Assembly: GCF_017355785.1 (NCBI RefSeq)
Contig: NZ_JAFEWE010000005.1
Span: 1-64,000 of the forward strand
Reading direction: 5' to 3'
From: Desertivirga arenae
Lineage (GTDB): Bacteria > Bacteroidota > Bacteroidia > Sphingobacteriales > Sphingobacteriaceae
DNA: 64,000 bases
The position numbers and the translations under genes are program-made. A model generated the notes under the pieces. It ran no database searches. It saw nothing but the letters and a program-made list of their open reading frames with translations, and had not been told where the DNA came from. Below, in pieces: positions 16,007-25,302 of this stretch (positions are counted from its first letter, which is position 1; every line of letters begins with the position of its first letter).

Positions 16007-18616
16007 ATGAGAAAAACAATCGCCCTCAGCATCGTTTTGATCATAGCTATCATTGCTATGGCCATAAAATATTTTTCTGCTCTGTCTGTCCATAGCAATA
16101 ACGTTTCAAAAGCTCTCAAAAATATTCCTGCAGATGCTGCCTTTATACTCAACTTCAACAATGACCAATCATTCTATGAAATTTTTAAAGACTTCGAGCT
16201 TTTTGATGCTATAGTAGGAGAGCAAAGGTCTGATGAAATTAATCAATTACAACAAGCGCTGCTGAGGCAACCGGACTTTGACGAAGCAATTGCTGACGAA
16301 AATATTTTCATTTCAATACACCCTAATAAAACCAATTCTGTAGACTTCCTTTATTCAATCAATCTAAATGAAGGTTTGACACTTTCGGAGATAGAAGAAG
16401 CTTTAGGCAGGAATAGAGACATAAGCAGCGAAAAAAATTCAGAAACAGGCATATATACCATCTCCATTAAATCTTTAAAGAAGCCTTTTTTCATGCATAT
16501 TGAAGCAGGGGTAGCAACGGGAAGCTTTTCTCAAGAACTATTAAATAGAAGTATAAAAAAAGGCATAACGAGAATAGACAGTAAGTTTGTTGAGGAAATT
16601 GACTATGCAGTAACTCATAACCAAAACTCGCCAGTTAATATTTTCATCAATCACAATCGCAGCGGTGATTTTATAGGGCAGTATACACAAAACGTTCCAA
16701 ATGGAGCACTTACATTAATTACAAGGGTAAAAGGCACCTCTTCATTGAGCATGAACTATAAAAGCGATGCTTTGATGTTCAATGGAATTAGTAAAATAGA
16801 CAGTACTACGCCTACTTATCTCGGCTTATTTCTAAACCAGCAGCCTGTAAAAAATAATTTGAAGCAGGTAATGCCTAAGAACCTCTCGTATTTTATTTGC
16901 TTCGGAATATCCAATTACAATGAATTTGAAGAAAAGCTACATCACTTTTTTGAACGCAGAAAAGAACTTTCAAAGCTTCGTCAACAGTTGACATCAGTAC
17001 AAGAAAAGACAGGAGTTGATCTGGATAAAGAATTAAAACCTTTTCTAGCAGATGAGTTTGCTGTACTTGAGACGGAAGGGAGAGAGCGTTTGGCAATTGT
17101 TAAAGTTAAGAATGGCAGAGAGGTAAAATTGACACTGGAACAGATCAGTGAAATGCGCGATGATATGATAGGTAGACTTAATCATTCAAACCTATTCTAT
17201 TACTACCTCGGAGATCCTTTAAAGCAATTTTCCCGCCCTTATTTTGCCATCGTCGACAACTATCTTGTATTGGCGAATAGCACTAGTGTCATTACTAATT
17301 ACATAAACACTTACGGTAGCGAGAAGCTATTGGTGAATACACCCGAGTTTGCCGAACATAATCAATTTATTGCCAATCAGAGTAATATCTTTTATTTCAT
17401 TAACAATAAGAACGCACAAAGGCTAATCAGAAATTCACTAAGACCGCAGTATTCAGAGGCCTTTAAAAGCGGCAGTTATGGATTGAAAGACTTTTATGGA
17501 CTATCCTACCAATGGAGCAGCGACGATGGCCATTTTTTCACAAACCTTTATGCAAACTATAAATCAAGTGGTGCCCACAAGTTAACTGAAGTATGGAAAA
17601 AAACATTGAGTAATAATATCGCAATAAAACCTCAACTGGTTGAACTTGAAGGAAAAAAAATATTGTTACTGCAAGACAAAAGGCATGCTATTTACGCCAT
17701 CTCTCCTACCGGAGAAAAGTTATGGGAAACTTCTGTAAACGCTCAGGTATTGGGAAATTTTCAAATAGTAGATGATAAGAACATTATCTTTAATACCACC
17801 AGAGAACTTTGCAAATTTGATAGCCAGGGAAAAATGATTGACGGATTCCCTGTTAAACTTCCGTATAATGCCTCTCACGGTCTTTCAAGCATTTCAAATA
17901 GCATATACATTCCAGCAGTTAATGTAATTATGAGGTTCGACAAAAATGGGAGAGTACTACCCAACTGGAACCATACGTTAAGCAGCAAAATTTTATACAA
18001 TCTTGAAACTGCGAAAATTGGAAATGCACATGTAATAGCAGCGGGAACTGAGACCGGCACGTTTTATTTCTACGATGAATTTGGTGATTTACTAACGAAA
18101 GCCGAAGTAGGGGCAACTCAATTCCGTAACTCTATTTTCCTTGAGTCGGGGGATAGTCCCGAAAATTCCCGAATAGTTACCATAGATACTGCCGGGACAA
18201 TTATTTTTATCTCAATGAAGGGTTCTGTTACGAAGAAACAAATTGCTGAATTTAAAGGAGCGTACTCGTTCGCGTATGTAAATGTTGTTGGAGATGATAA
18301 ACCCGAATTTGTTTATCTTAATAAATATAGCCTGTCTATATTAAGCACTGACGGAACCCCACTAGCTATAAACAGCTTTAATTCCAAATCCAGCAAGGAA
18401 TTAAGATTGTTTAAGAAGAATAATTATTCGTGGATCTGCGGGGTGGAGGAAAAGAGCACCAAGGAGTTGTATTTATTCAATGAAGACGGTAACTTGTCGA
18501 AAGGTTTTCCTGTAAAAGGAGATGGTTACTTTCTAGCTGGGCCAATTAATAATAACAACAAACAGTCTTATCTGTTTTCTGGTATCGGGAATAGCCTTGG
18601 CCTTTATAAATTTTAG
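16007..18616 (+). CDS. Large membrane-anchored protein with C-terminal beta-propeller-like region
   Basis: 869 residues from ATG 16007 (MRKTIALSIVLIIAIIAMAI); the frame opens earlier at 15908, but the upstream part overlaps the divergent DUF423 start. One N-terminal membrane segment (~5-25) would leave the rest outside the cytoplasm. Residues ~35-500 resemble large Bacteroidota envelope proteins beginning with a 'PADAAFILNFNN' type sequence. From ~545 there are repeated blades of PQQ/WD-like character (AISPTGEKLWETSV, FDSQGKMIDGFPVKLP, YFYDEFGDLLTKAEV). A one-base gap separates it from the next gene, so the two are co-translated. I do not recognise a precise family; a role in envelope assembly is only a guess. 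Confidence 0.6.
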   Translation: MRKTIALSIVLIIAIIAMAIKYFSALSVHSNNVSKALKNIPADAAFILNFNNDQSFYEIFKDFELFDAIVGEQRSDEINQLQQALLRQPDFDEAIADENIFISIHPNKTNSVDFLYSINLNEGLTLSEIEEALGRNRDISSEKNSETGIYTISIKSLKKPFFMHIEAGVATGSFSQELLNRSIKKGITRIDSKFVEEIDYAVTHNQNSPVNIFINHNRSGDFIGQYTQNVPNGALTLITRVKGTSSLSMNYKSDALMFNGISKIDSTTPTYLGLFLNQQPVKNNLKQVMPKNLSYFICFGISNYNEFEEKLHHFFERRKELSKLRQQLTSVQEKTGVDLDKELKPFLADEFAVLETEGRERLAIVKVKNGREVKLTLEQISEMRDDMIGRLNHSNLFYYYLGDPLKQFSRPYFAIVDNYLVLANSTSVITNYINTYGSEKLLVNTPEFAEHNQFIANQSNIFYFINNKNAQRLIRNSLRPQYSEAFKSGSYGLKDFYGLSYQWSSDDGHFFTNLYANYKSSGAHKLTEVWKKTLSNNIAIKPQLVELEGKKILLLQDKRHAIYAISPTGEKLWETSVNAQVLGNFQIVDDKNIIFNTTRELCKFDSQGKMIDGFPVKLPYNASHGLSSISNSIYIPAVNVIMRFDKNGRVLPNWNHTLSSKILYNLETAKIGNAHVIAAGTETGTFYFYDEFGDLLTKAEVGATQFRNSIFLESGDSPENSRIVTIDTAGTIIFISMKGSVTKKQIAEFKGAYSFAYVNVVGDDKPEFVYLNKYSLSILSTDGTPLAINSFNSKSSKELRLFKKNNYSWICGVEEKSTKELYLFNEDGNLSKGFPVKGDGYFLAGPINNNNKQSYLFSGIGNSLGLYKF

Positions 18617-18617
18617 C

Positions 18618-20042
18618 ATGTATAAATTTGCTCTCCTGGCGTTTCTTTTTACAGTTTCCTTTAATACTCGGGCCCAGCACTGGGCACTTTTTAATACAGG
18701 AACTTTGTACGATACTTTTGAAAATCCATCTCAAAAAGCATTTAAAGCAGATACCAGCAAGCGAATAGCCTTTAATTTCCTTATCCCTACCGGCGGAGCA
18801 TCTGTAGCGGGTCAGGGACCTGCAGAAAGTACGATCAGGCAATTGTTTTATCTGGGCCCACTTGACACTAAAGGACTTGATAATAATAATACTCAATACA
18901 ATAGGATATTTGCAGATCAGAACATTTACATTGGAATGCTGCGGATATTTAAGACCGTGAAGTATAACAGGGAATTCGGTTTATCATGGCAGATAAAAAC
19001 AGAGGGAGATTATGCTGTAACCAATCAGACGTTTACAACCTTTCAGAATCCCCTGATCGAGGATAAGACCTACTATAAAAACACGCTGAATGATTACGGG
19101 AAAGCGCAATCCTACCATCAGTTCAGTTTAACATACCGGGAGAACTACAACAAGCGCCTGGCCTTTGGAGCGAAATTAAGTTACCTGAGCGGAATGCTTT
19201 ACTCAAAGCTTTCCATAACGCAATCGGAACTAGCTATCGATCAGGAAGCACAGCAATTCGATGCCTCTTTAAAAGGGTACTATCGTACTAATTTCCTCTA
19301 TAATAAATTCAGCAAGCGATCCCTGATCCCCCATATTCACAATCCGGGACTCGCCATGTCGGCAAGTTTTAACTATCGTACCCTGCGCGGGCTGTATATC
19401 CTGGGTAACATAAAAGATCTTGGCTTTATCATATGGCGAAAAACGCCATATAAGTATACTATTAATCAGGAGATCAGTATCGATGCCTCTAACCCCAAAA
19501 ATATAGACAATCAACTAACAGAAAGCCTTGAAGACGATGTTCTTGAATACCCTACCCATGAACGCTTTGTATCTTCCATCAACGGAAAAGCGCAACTGCT
19601 ATTCAGTAAAACATACAACAGGTACCAACCTAATCTAATCCTCTCCAAAAATCTGTTTAACAATTACGGGAACGCCACTCTTGTCAACAATTACAATTAC
19701 AAGGCCTGGACATTCAGTCTTACTTCAGGGTATGACCTTAGAAAAATTTTCGAATTTGGAGGGCAAATTATGTATAAGAAGCCGAATGTAGAATTCTTCC
19801 TGGGTAGTGACAGGTTATTTAAGACCATCGCATTAAGTCGTGGAATATCAGCCATGCAGGCAGACCTATCGGATCGCAGGCAGAACGAAACGCCGAAAGG
19901 TAAGGGCTATACAGGAGCCTCAGCATATCTTGGCTTCGCTTTGAAGTTTGGAAGGGTTCTCTACCATTGGCAAAACAGCAGTGAAATACCTGGGGTAGAG
20001 CCGGCTTTTAGTAAAAAGCCTAAAAAATCAGGAAAGTTTTGA
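18618..20042 (+). CDS. Secreted outer-membrane barrel protein (DUF5723-like)
   Basis: 474 residues from ATG 18618, one base after the stop of the preceding gene. A signal peptide ends near residue 18 (FNTRAQ). The mature protein opens HWALFNTGTLYDTFENPSQ and continues with barrel-like strands and long polar loops, the layout of DUF5723-type proteins of Bacteroidota, which often accompany large envelope proteins of unknown role. The C-terminus is Lys-rich (AFSKKPKKSGKF), and its last codons overlap the convergent tsaB by 15 bases. Family assignment is tentative; tight coupling to the 869-residue neighbour suggests the two work together. Confidence 0.6.
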   Translation: MYKFALLAFLFTVSFNTRAQHWALFNTGTLYDTFENPSQKAFKADTSKRIAFNFLIPTGGASVAGQGPAESTIRQLFYLGPLDTKGLDNNNTQYNRIFADQNIYIGMLRIFKTVKYNREFGLSWQIKTEGDYAVTNQTFTTFQNPLIEDKTYYKNTLNDYGKAQSYHQFSLTYRENYNKRLAFGAKLSYLSGMLYSKLSITQSELAIDQEAQQFDASLKGYYRTNFLYNKFSKRSLIPHIHNPGLAMSASFNYRTLRGLYILGNIKDLGFIIWRKTPYKYTINQEISIDASNPKNIDNQLTESLEDDVLEYPTHERFVSSINGKAQLLFSKTYNRYQPNLILSKNLFNNYGNATLVNNYNYKAWTFSLTSGYDLRKIFEFGGQIMYKKPNVEFFLGSDRLFKTIALSRGISAMQADLSDRRQNETPKGKGYTGASAYLGFALKFGRVLYHWQNSSEIPGVEPAFSKKPKKSGKF

Positions 20043-20720
20043 TTTAGGTTTTGCTACCAAAAAGTCTTTCAGATAATAAGGCTCAAAATAGGCAATATCC
20101 TCGAATTGCTGAGCATTATACTTTTCAAAAGCAATGCCTGAGAAATGTATTGCCGAATTGAAGAAATCAGTAACAAAAACAGCATGATTAGAGGTGCCCA
20201 AAATATCCTGGCACTTCTCAGCTCCATCACCAAAAAAAACAACTGTATTAGACGCAAGGACATTTGAGAATGATTCAGGATCTATAATTTTGGCTTCTAC
20301 GGGTGATATTTCTGTTAAATGCTGATCAAAGATAGCCGTATACACCTCCATCCTCCTTGCATCTATCATTGGACATAGCAATACTTCTTGCTCACTGAAG
20401 CGGCCTATAAGACCAGCAGCCATGGCCTGCAAGGTACTTACGGCAACAAGAGGTATATCTAATGCATAACACAAGCCCTTTGCAGCAGAGACGCCAATTC
20501 GAAGGCCTGTATAAGATCCGGGACCCTTACTAACAGCTACCGCATCAAGGTCAGACATCGTCCTTCCTGAACACTTTAAAACCTCTCCAATGAAAAGAGT
20601 TATATGACTAGCGTGAATGTTCCTTTCGTTCATTTCCTTCACAGATAAAACATTGCCATTTTCTGCAAGTGCAACGGAACAAGAAGTTGTAGAAGTTTCA
20701 ATTTGAAGGATCAGTGCCAT
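20028..20720 (-). CDS. tsaB: tRNA threonylcarbamoyladenosine biosynthesis protein TsaB
   Basis: 230 residues, the family length. N-terminal ASKHA-fold signatures are present: ILQIETSTTSCSVALA (~4-20), the HASHITLFIGEVL segment, and VSKGPGSYTGLRIGVSAAKGL (split across ~63-83). TsaB scaffolds TsaD and TsaE in making t6A37 of ANN-decoding tRNAs; it is normally essential. The C-terminal half (DARRMEVYTAIF, FEPYYLKDFLVAKP) is also typical. It lies alone on the minus strand, overlapping the end of the convergent barrel gene. Confidence 0.95.
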   Translation of the reverse strand: MALILQIETSTTSCSVALAENGNVLSVKEMNERNIHASHITLFIGEVLKCSGRTMSDLDAVAVSKGPGSYTGLRIGVSAAKGLCYALDIPLVAVSTLQAMAAGLIGRFSEQEVLLCPMIDARRMEVYTAIFDQHLTEISPVEAKIIDPESFSNVLASNTVVFFGDGAEKCQDILGTSNHAVFVTDFFNSAIHFSGIAFEKYNAQQFEDIAYFEPYYLKDFLVAKPKSKLS

Positions 20721-20764
20721 AAGAGCTGCAAAGATGCAATTTTTAATAGAAATGAAGAACCCAA

Positions 20765-21010
20765 TTAAGGTACCGGGTCATGACCATGACCACCCCAGGG
20801 ATGGCATCTACCAATCCTTTTAATGGTTAGCCAACCACCTCTAAATGGACCGTGTTTTTTAATTGCTTCTACTCCATACTGGGAACAAGTAGGTGTATAA
20901 CGACAAGATGCACCAAGGATAGGTGAGATAAGTAATTGATATATTCGTATTAGCAGAAGGAAAGCGGATCCTATTGCCTTCAAAAACAAATCAATCAGTT
21001 TTTTTAACAT
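20765..21010 (-). CDS. yidD: Membrane protein insertion efficiency factor YidD
   Basis: 81 residues from ATG 21010 ([14 protein letters not shown]); an earlier ATG nine codons upstream lies inside rnpA. An N-terminal amphipathic/hydrophobic helix is followed by the signature [19 protein letters not shown] and [15 protein letters not shown], with the three family cysteines. YidD assists YidC-dependent insertion of membrane proteins. Its start overlaps the end of rnpA by 20 bases, giving the conserved rpmH-rnpA-yidD order. Confidence 0.96.
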   Translation of the reverse strand: MLKKLIDLFLKAIGSAFLLLIRIYQLLISPILGASCRYTPTCSQYGVEAIKKHGPFRGGWLTIKRIGRCHPWGGHGHDPVP

Positions 21011-21383
21011 AGGCCCTGGTAAGCTGCGATAAAGCAACTTTTAATTTCTTTTCTATGAATGTATAATCTGCTATTTCCTTGCCTACAAAATGTATTGAAA
21101 AAATAAGTTGAAGGTTATTTTCACGAAGAAAATTGTATAATAGCTCTTCTTTGTTTAAACGATAAGCTTCACGGATTCGTCTTTTCAGCAAATTGCGGTC
21201 TACAGCATGTTTGAATTTGCGCTTGCCTACGCCAATAACTATTTGGGATGGAGGGTTTCCTGATGAGGAAAGTGGTAGGTGAACAACACGAAAGGGGTAA
21301 ACTAAAAAAGAAGAACCGTTATGAAAAAGCTCATCTAAAAGCTTTTTGCTGCATAACCGCTCTTCTTTTCTAAATTTATACAT
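20991..21383 (-). CDS. rnpA: Ribonuclease P protein component
   Basis: 130 residues, basic. The family signature [20 protein letters not shown] sits at about residues 53-72, and the N-terminal [20 protein letters not shown] is also typical. RnpA is the protein cofactor of the RNase P ribozyme that matures tRNA 5' ends. It follows rpmH by 55 bases and overlaps yidD, so all three share the rpmH promoter at 21638-21668. Confidence 0.96.
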   Translation of the reverse strand: MYKFRKEERLCSKKLLDELFHNGSSFLVYPFRVVHLPLSSSGNPPSQIVIGVGKRKFKHAVDRNLLKRRIREAYRLNKEELLYNFLRENNLQLIFSIHFVGKEIADYTFIEKKLKVALSQLTRAYVKKTD

Positions 21384-21438
21384 TTTGATTGAGGATGCCT
21401 TTTGCAGATTGCGCTACAGGCTGCAATCAAAATAAAAA

Positions 21439-21597
21439 TTATGCTTTATGACGACGCTCGTCAGAAACTGTTAATCTCTTTCTACCTTTAGCTCTTCTAG
21501 ACGCTAAAACTCTTCTACCGTTTGCTGTAGCCATACGCTCTCTGAAACCGTGTTTATTTCTTCTTTTTCTTTGAGAAGGCTGGAATGTTCTTTTCAT
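21439..21597 (-). CDS. rpmH: 50S ribosomal protein L34
   Basis: A 52-codon frame starting at ATG 21597 and ending at TAA 21439. The peptide begins [18 protein letters not shown] and continues [19 protein letters not shown], which is diagnostic of L34. It is followed by rnpA and yidD on the same strand, the order seen in most bacteria. L34 is part of the large ribosomal subunit. Confidence 0.98.
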   Translation of the reverse strand: MKRTFQPSQRKRRNKHGFRERMATANGRRVLASRRAKGRKRLTVSDERRHKA

Positions 21598-21637
21598 GAC
21601 TTTATATCAAAAATTGTAGCTTTTTTAAACAAGAGCG

Positions 21638-21668
21638 CAAATATAGCCGCATTTTCTTGCAAATCAAA
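21638..21668 (-). promoter_or_regulatory. Promoter of rpmH-rnpA-yidD
   Basis: On the minus strand, TTTG (21668-21665), 19 bases, then TATATTTG (21645-21638), an exact match to the Bacteroidota sigma-ABfr consensus TTTG-N19-TAnnTTTG. The predicted start lies about 35 bases before the rpmH ATG. Confidence 0.8.
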
Positions 21669-21711
21669 CATAAGTTGAGAATTTATTTCAACAAGCTAAA
21701 ACAAGTCAGGA

Positions 21712-22305
21712 TTAATCCTCAAATTGCTTTTCTAATTTCTCCAAATTCCCGATCATTTCCTGCAGTTTATCCTGTTCCCGTTTCTTGTAAGATTGCATCA
21801 GTATCCAACATAACACAAACCAGCTAATCGTAAACACAACGCCGGTGATTGTTTGCCATAGTGGTGCAGCAACAAAGACTTCAACAAAATAAAGCGCAAA
21901 TGCAACTCCCAAAGTTGTGCTGTAGATAGCAAAAGTACGGGTATTCAAATTATAACGGCGTGTTTTATACCTCTTTAAATATACGATGTACTTATCAGGC
22001 TGCTCCAGATAAAGATTATTGTCACGTATACTCTTATAGTCTTTAAATTGGATAAAAACATAGTAAATACAACTTGCAATTAAAAGAGAAAGAGATAAAT
22101 GAGAGGTCAACAGAAGAAATGATTTAAAGAGCCAAAGGCCGATAAGAAGTACTATTATAGCCGACATAATCAGACTCTCAATAAGTAACTTCTTGGAGTA
22201 ACCAGCCTTAGTTTTCTTTACTTGCCTAAGTACATCTTCATAATTAAGCTTAGGAACAGAAGCCTGACCTGTCCATATATTTTTCAAAGCATCAAAGTCC
22301 TTCAT
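21712..22305 (-). CDS. Membrane protein, probable partner of the ECF sigma factor
   Basis: 197 residues. The N-terminal ~50 residues are soluble (MKDFDALKNIWTGQ...), then come two hydrophobic segments (~45-65 and ~70-90), a basic middle (YLKRYKTRRYNLN), two more hydrophobic segments (~125-165) and a Lys/Glu-rich coiled tail. It overlaps the sigma-factor gene by 14 bases in the same direction, the usual place for an anti-sigma factor. No zinc-binding anti-sigma motif is visible, so this role is inferred from context. The four predicted spans resemble Bacteroidota proteins found next to ECF sigma genes. Confidence 0.65.
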   Translation of the reverse strand: MKDFDALKNIWTGQASVPKLNYEDVLRQVKKTKAGYSKKLLIESLIMSAIIVLLIGLWLFKSFLLLTSHLSLSLLIASCIYYVFIQFKDYKSIRDNNLYLEQPDKYIVYLKRYKTRRYNLNTRTFAIYSTTLGVAFALYFVEVFVAAPLWQTITGVVFTISWFVLCWILMQSYKKREQDKLQEMIGNLEKLEKQFED

Positions 22306-22789
22306 AACGATTATATATGTCTGTCAGCTTGTTCTTTATACGATGTATCTTAACTCGAAGGTTCCCTTCTGAGATCCCTGAGATTTCCGCTATTTCAGGA
22401 TATGGTACTTCATCTAAAACCATAGTTATAATTATCCTTTCACTTTCCTCTAACTTAGAAATACACTTATACAGCAAGGCAATTTGTTCGTTTTTCTCAG
22501 AAAGCTCCTCCTTTTTATTCTCAATAATATTATCAGTGAGCTCATCTTTAGCCTGCCTTTTCTCCACTCTCAACCACGAAAGACAAGTATTTACAGCAAT
22601 ACGATAGATCCAGGTTGAAATCATTGCCTGATTTCTGAACTTGTCCAAATTCTGCCAGACCTTCATGAAAGTTTCCTGCATAAGGTCATGGGCGGTGTCC
22701 TCATCACCGGTATAACCGAAACATAAGTGATAGATCTTACGGGAATTGGTCTGAAAAATTTCCTTAAAGACGGCTTCTTTATTAAGCAT
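22292..22789 (-). CDS. ECF-type RNA polymerase sigma factor
   Basis: 165 residues, the usual ECF length. Region 2 is visible at ~22-85 (YHLCFGYTGDEDTAHDLMQE, TFMKVWQNLDKFR), then a short linker, and region 4 at ~110-160 (ISKLEESERIIITMVLDEVP, then YPEIAEISGISEGNLRVKIH). It directs transcription of envelope or stress genes under control of a membrane partner, most likely the overlapping downstream gene. It is not a FecI-type factor paired with an STN receptor in this window. Confidence 0.93.
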   Translation of the reverse strand: MLNKEAVFKEIFQTNSRKIYHLCFGYTGDEDTAHDLMQETFMKVWQNLDKFRNQAMISTWIYRIAVNTCLSWLRVEKRQAKDELTDNIIENKKEELSEKNEQIALLYKCISKLEESERIIITMVLDEVPYPEIAEISGISEGNLRVKIHRIKNKLTDIYNRYEGL

Positions 22790-22819
22790 TTGCTTTTAGA
22801 TAGACGTTACAACGCGTTG

Positions 22820-23341
22820 TTACAAGGCAAATAATTTTTTATTAAACCACTTAGCATTCCGGTCCGCCTCGTCCAAAATCTGTCCATATTCCGAAGAATA
22901 ATCAAACTGAAGATCTTCATGTAATTTAGGAAACAGTTTCTTTAACTTTTCAACCTGGCGTATTAGTATATTATGTAAGGGTTTGTAATGCGTTTTAAGA
23001 TCAGCATAGAGCAAGTAGTTATGGCAGAACCATAACAGCAAGATCACCTCGGCTTCAACAGAGGCAGTATACTTTGCATGCTTTGCTACTAACCGCAAGA
23101 TCTTCCTTAATTGCTTAGCACTATGGTAGTCGTACTTTCGAAGAGAATGAAACTCTTCAATAAGCAAGGTTTTTACTGATTCAACATAAGAAACAGGGTC
23201 TTCAGCGTCGTATAATAGAAAGCTTAACAACTCTTTATTCTCTTTCTTATATTTTGCCAGCCTCAAGCAAATATCCACTAATTGGTCCCGGTTTAGGGTG
23301 TTCAATTCCTTTTTAATTTCACTTATCTTTTCGGCTTTCAT
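22820..23341 (-). CDS. Conserved helical protein of unknown function (possibly DUF6155)
   Basis: 173 residues, strongly helical and charged, without signal peptide or membrane segment. It opens MKAEKISEIKKELNTLNRDQLVDICLRLAKYKKENKE, resembling a small Bacteroidota cytosolic family that I tentatively equate with DUF6155. It lies 30 bases upstream of the sigma-factor gene on the same strand, so the three genes may form one unit. Function is unknown. Confidence 0.55.
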   Translation of the reverse strand: MKAEKISEIKKELNTLNRDQLVDICLRLAKYKKENKELLSFLLYDAEDPVSYVESVKTLLIEEFHSLRKYDYHSAKQLRKILRLVAKHAKYTASVEAEVILLLWFCHNYLLYADLKTHYKPLHNILIRQVEKLKKLFPKLHEDLQFDYSSEYGQILDEADRNAKWFNKKLFAL

Positions 23342-23473
23342 CTTATTGATTTACAGTGGAGACAAATCTATAGTGTTTTCATCTATTGCGAATCCTCAAT
23401 TTTAAATCAATACAAGTCTTAAAAATTTCATACTTTGACATCTGTTTACTATTTTTCGATCTAACACATTTTC

Positions 23474-24850
23474 ATGAAGCTAAAACAGGCTGCTTTATCC
23501 GCTATTATCAGCGTTTTCTTAGTTACTCTCCTCACTTTTTTAAATTCAACAAAAATAGTTGCTCTTTCTCCAGAGGTTTTAAAAGCAATTAGATGGATCG
23601 CTACCATTCCCATACTCCTTTATGCCATAAAAAAACGATCGTTAACTACCTGGATTTTAGTTTCGATGGTAGTAGGAGCTGAAATAGGCCATGATTTCCC
23701 CGAGGCGGCGAAAAATCTGCAGGTTCTAAGTAAGGTATTCCTGAAAATGATCAAAACCATAGTAGCCCCTCTCCTTTTTGCTACCTTGGTTTATGGAATT
23801 GCAGGTCACGCCGACTTAAAACAGGTAGGACGAATGGGATGGAAGTCTATTGTTTACTTTGAACTTGTAACAACTCTGGCCCTTTTTATTGGTCTTGCAG
23901 CTATAAATCTTTCACAGGCGGGTGCTGGAATTAAAGTACCAAAGGGGATCCATGAAGAACTTCCGCATGTTGCGCCTCAGAACTGGCAGGACATTATCCT
24001 CCATATTTTCCCGGAGAACATTGCTAAATCTGTTAGTGAAGGGCAAATATTACAAATTGTGGTATTCAGTGTTCTATTTGGGATTGGCCTTGCAATGGTA
24101 AGGGAAGACAAGCGTTTGCCCATGCTTCAATTTACGGAGAGTTTAGCAGAGGTAATGTTTAAATTTACCAATATTGTTATGTATTTTGCTCCAATTGGGG
24201 TTGGCGCTGCCATTGCTTATACTGTTGGTCATATGGGTATCGAGATCCTTGAGAACCTTGCAAAGCTTCTGGGAACATTATACGTTGCCCTTATAGCATT
24301 CCTTGTATTAGTACTTTTACCAATTGCACTATTTGTAGGGGTGCCAATAAAAAGATTTATTCAGGCAATTTCAGAACCTGTTTCTATAGCTTTCGCAACT
24401 ACCAGCTCTGAAGCAGCTTTGCCAAAGGCAATGGAGAACCTTGAAGCATTAGGTGTACCACGAAAAATAGTGGCATTTGTTATGCCGACGGGATACAGTT
24501 TCAATCTCGACGGTACTACACTTTATCTTGCCCTTGCCTCAATATTTGTTTCCCAGGCAGCAGGATTAAACTTTACTTTAGGCCAGCAGCTCCTTATTGT
24601 TTTTACCCTGATGCTGACAAGTAAAGGAGTGGCAGGCGTGCCCCGGGCATCACTGGTAATTTTACTTGGAACAGCAGCTTCCTTTGGAATGCCATCCTGG
24701 CCTATCTTAATTATTTTGGGCATTGATGAATTGATGGATATGGCACGAACTTCCGTTAATGTAATCGGAAATTGCCTTGCTACCATCGTTGTTGCGAAAT
24801 GGGAGGGTGAATTTAATCCGGATCAGGGCAAGGAAGTCGACAAATGTTAA
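23474..24850 (+). CDS. Dicarboxylate/glutamate:cation symporter (DAACS family)
   Basis: 458 residues. Hydrophobic helices run throughout. The family motifs are in order: the serine-rich hairpin ATTSSEAALPKAMEN (~310-325), GYSFNLDGTTLY (~338-349), the second hairpin SKGVAGVPRAS (~378-388) and the substrate-binding MDMARTSVNVIGN near 420. It transports C4-dicarboxylates or acidic amino acids with Na+ or H+ across the inner membrane. The N-terminus carries an extra hydrophobic stretch (LSAIISVFLVTLLTF) before the usual first helix. A hairpin terminator follows. Confidence 0.93.
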   Translation: MKLKQAALSAIISVFLVTLLTFLNSTKIVALSPEVLKAIRWIATIPILLYAIKKRSLTTWILVSMVVGAEIGHDFPEAAKNLQVLSKVFLKMIKTIVAPLLFATLVYGIAGHADLKQVGRMGWKSIVYFELVTTLALFIGLAAINLSQAGAGIKVPKGIHEELPHVAPQNWQDIILHIFPENIAKSVSEGQILQIVVFSVLFGIGLAMVREDKRLPMLQFTESLAEVMFKFTNIVMYFAPIGVGAAIAYTVGHMGIEILENLAKLLGTLYVALIAFLVLVLLPIALFVGVPIKRFIQAISEPVSIAFATTSSEAALPKAMENLEALGVPRKIVAFVMPTGYSFNLDGTTLYLALASIFVSQAAGLNFTLGQQLLIVFTLMLTSKGVAGVPRASLVILLGTAASFGMPSWPILIILGIDELMDMARTSVNVIGNCLATIVVAKWEGEFNPDQGKEVDKC

Positions 24851-24894
24851 AAGGTTTCTACTTCGATAATGAACACGAAACGAGCGGATTCTTC

Positions 24895-24946
24895 AAAAAA
24901 AGGCTTTTTTAAGATTAATTTTATGAGCTTTTTTAAGCCTTTTTTT
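24895..24946 (+). terminator. Terminator after the symporter gene
   Basis: AAAAAAAGGCTT near 24895-24906 pairs with AAGCCTTTTTTT near 24935-24946 across an AT-rich loop, and ends in a T-run. It lies about 45 bases after the stop. Confidence 0.6.
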
Positions 24947-24998
24947 ATCACCTGCACCTAACCTCATGATTCTCAACCAATAAAAATTACACAAGAAA

Positions 24999-25029
24999 TT
25001 TGCAGTGTATCAGAATTGGTATATCTTTG
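24999..25029 (+). promoter_or_regulatory. Promoter of tRNA-His
   Basis: TTTG (24999-25002), 19 bases, TATCTTTG (25022-25029): an exact Bacteroidota consensus promoter. The tRNA 5' end lies about 15 bases downstream. Confidence 0.8.
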
Positions 25030-25043
25030 CATCATAACAAAAC

Positions 25044-25121
25044 GGTAGGTATAGCTCAGTTGGTTAGAGCATCAGATTGTGGTTCTGAGGGTCGTCGGTT
25101 CGAGCCCGATTACTTACCCCA
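25044..25121 (+). tRNA. tRNA-His (GTG)
   Basis: The cloverleaf closes: acceptor GTAGGTA pairs with TACTTAC (one G-U), the D-arm contains AGCTCAGTTGGTTAGAGC, the anticodon stem TCAGA/TCTGA holds loop TTGTGGT with anticodon GTG, and the T-arm has GGTTCGAGCC. The extra 5' G (25044) opposite C73, the hallmark of tRNA-His, is present. CCA is encoded (25119-25121). Confidence 0.97.
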
Positions 25122-25130
25122 AAGTTAACA

Positions 25131-25164
25131 AAAGCCCTTTACTTATAGTAAAAGGGCTTTTTTA
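25131..25164 (+). terminator. Terminator after tRNA-His
   Basis: AAAGCCCTTTTAC (25131-25143) pairs with GTAAAAGGGCTTT (25148-25160) and is followed by TTTT. It starts 10 bases beyond the CCA end. Confidence 0.9.
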
Positions 25165-25302
25165 TTTTATTCTCTAACCCTACATTACCCCGGCAAATGT
25201 TGAAAAGCTTATTTAATTATTTGAAAGATTAGCAATAAATTAGCGCTATGATGACCCAATAGTCAGAGGTCAAAAAATACATCAAATTATAATTTTTTTC
25301 AC

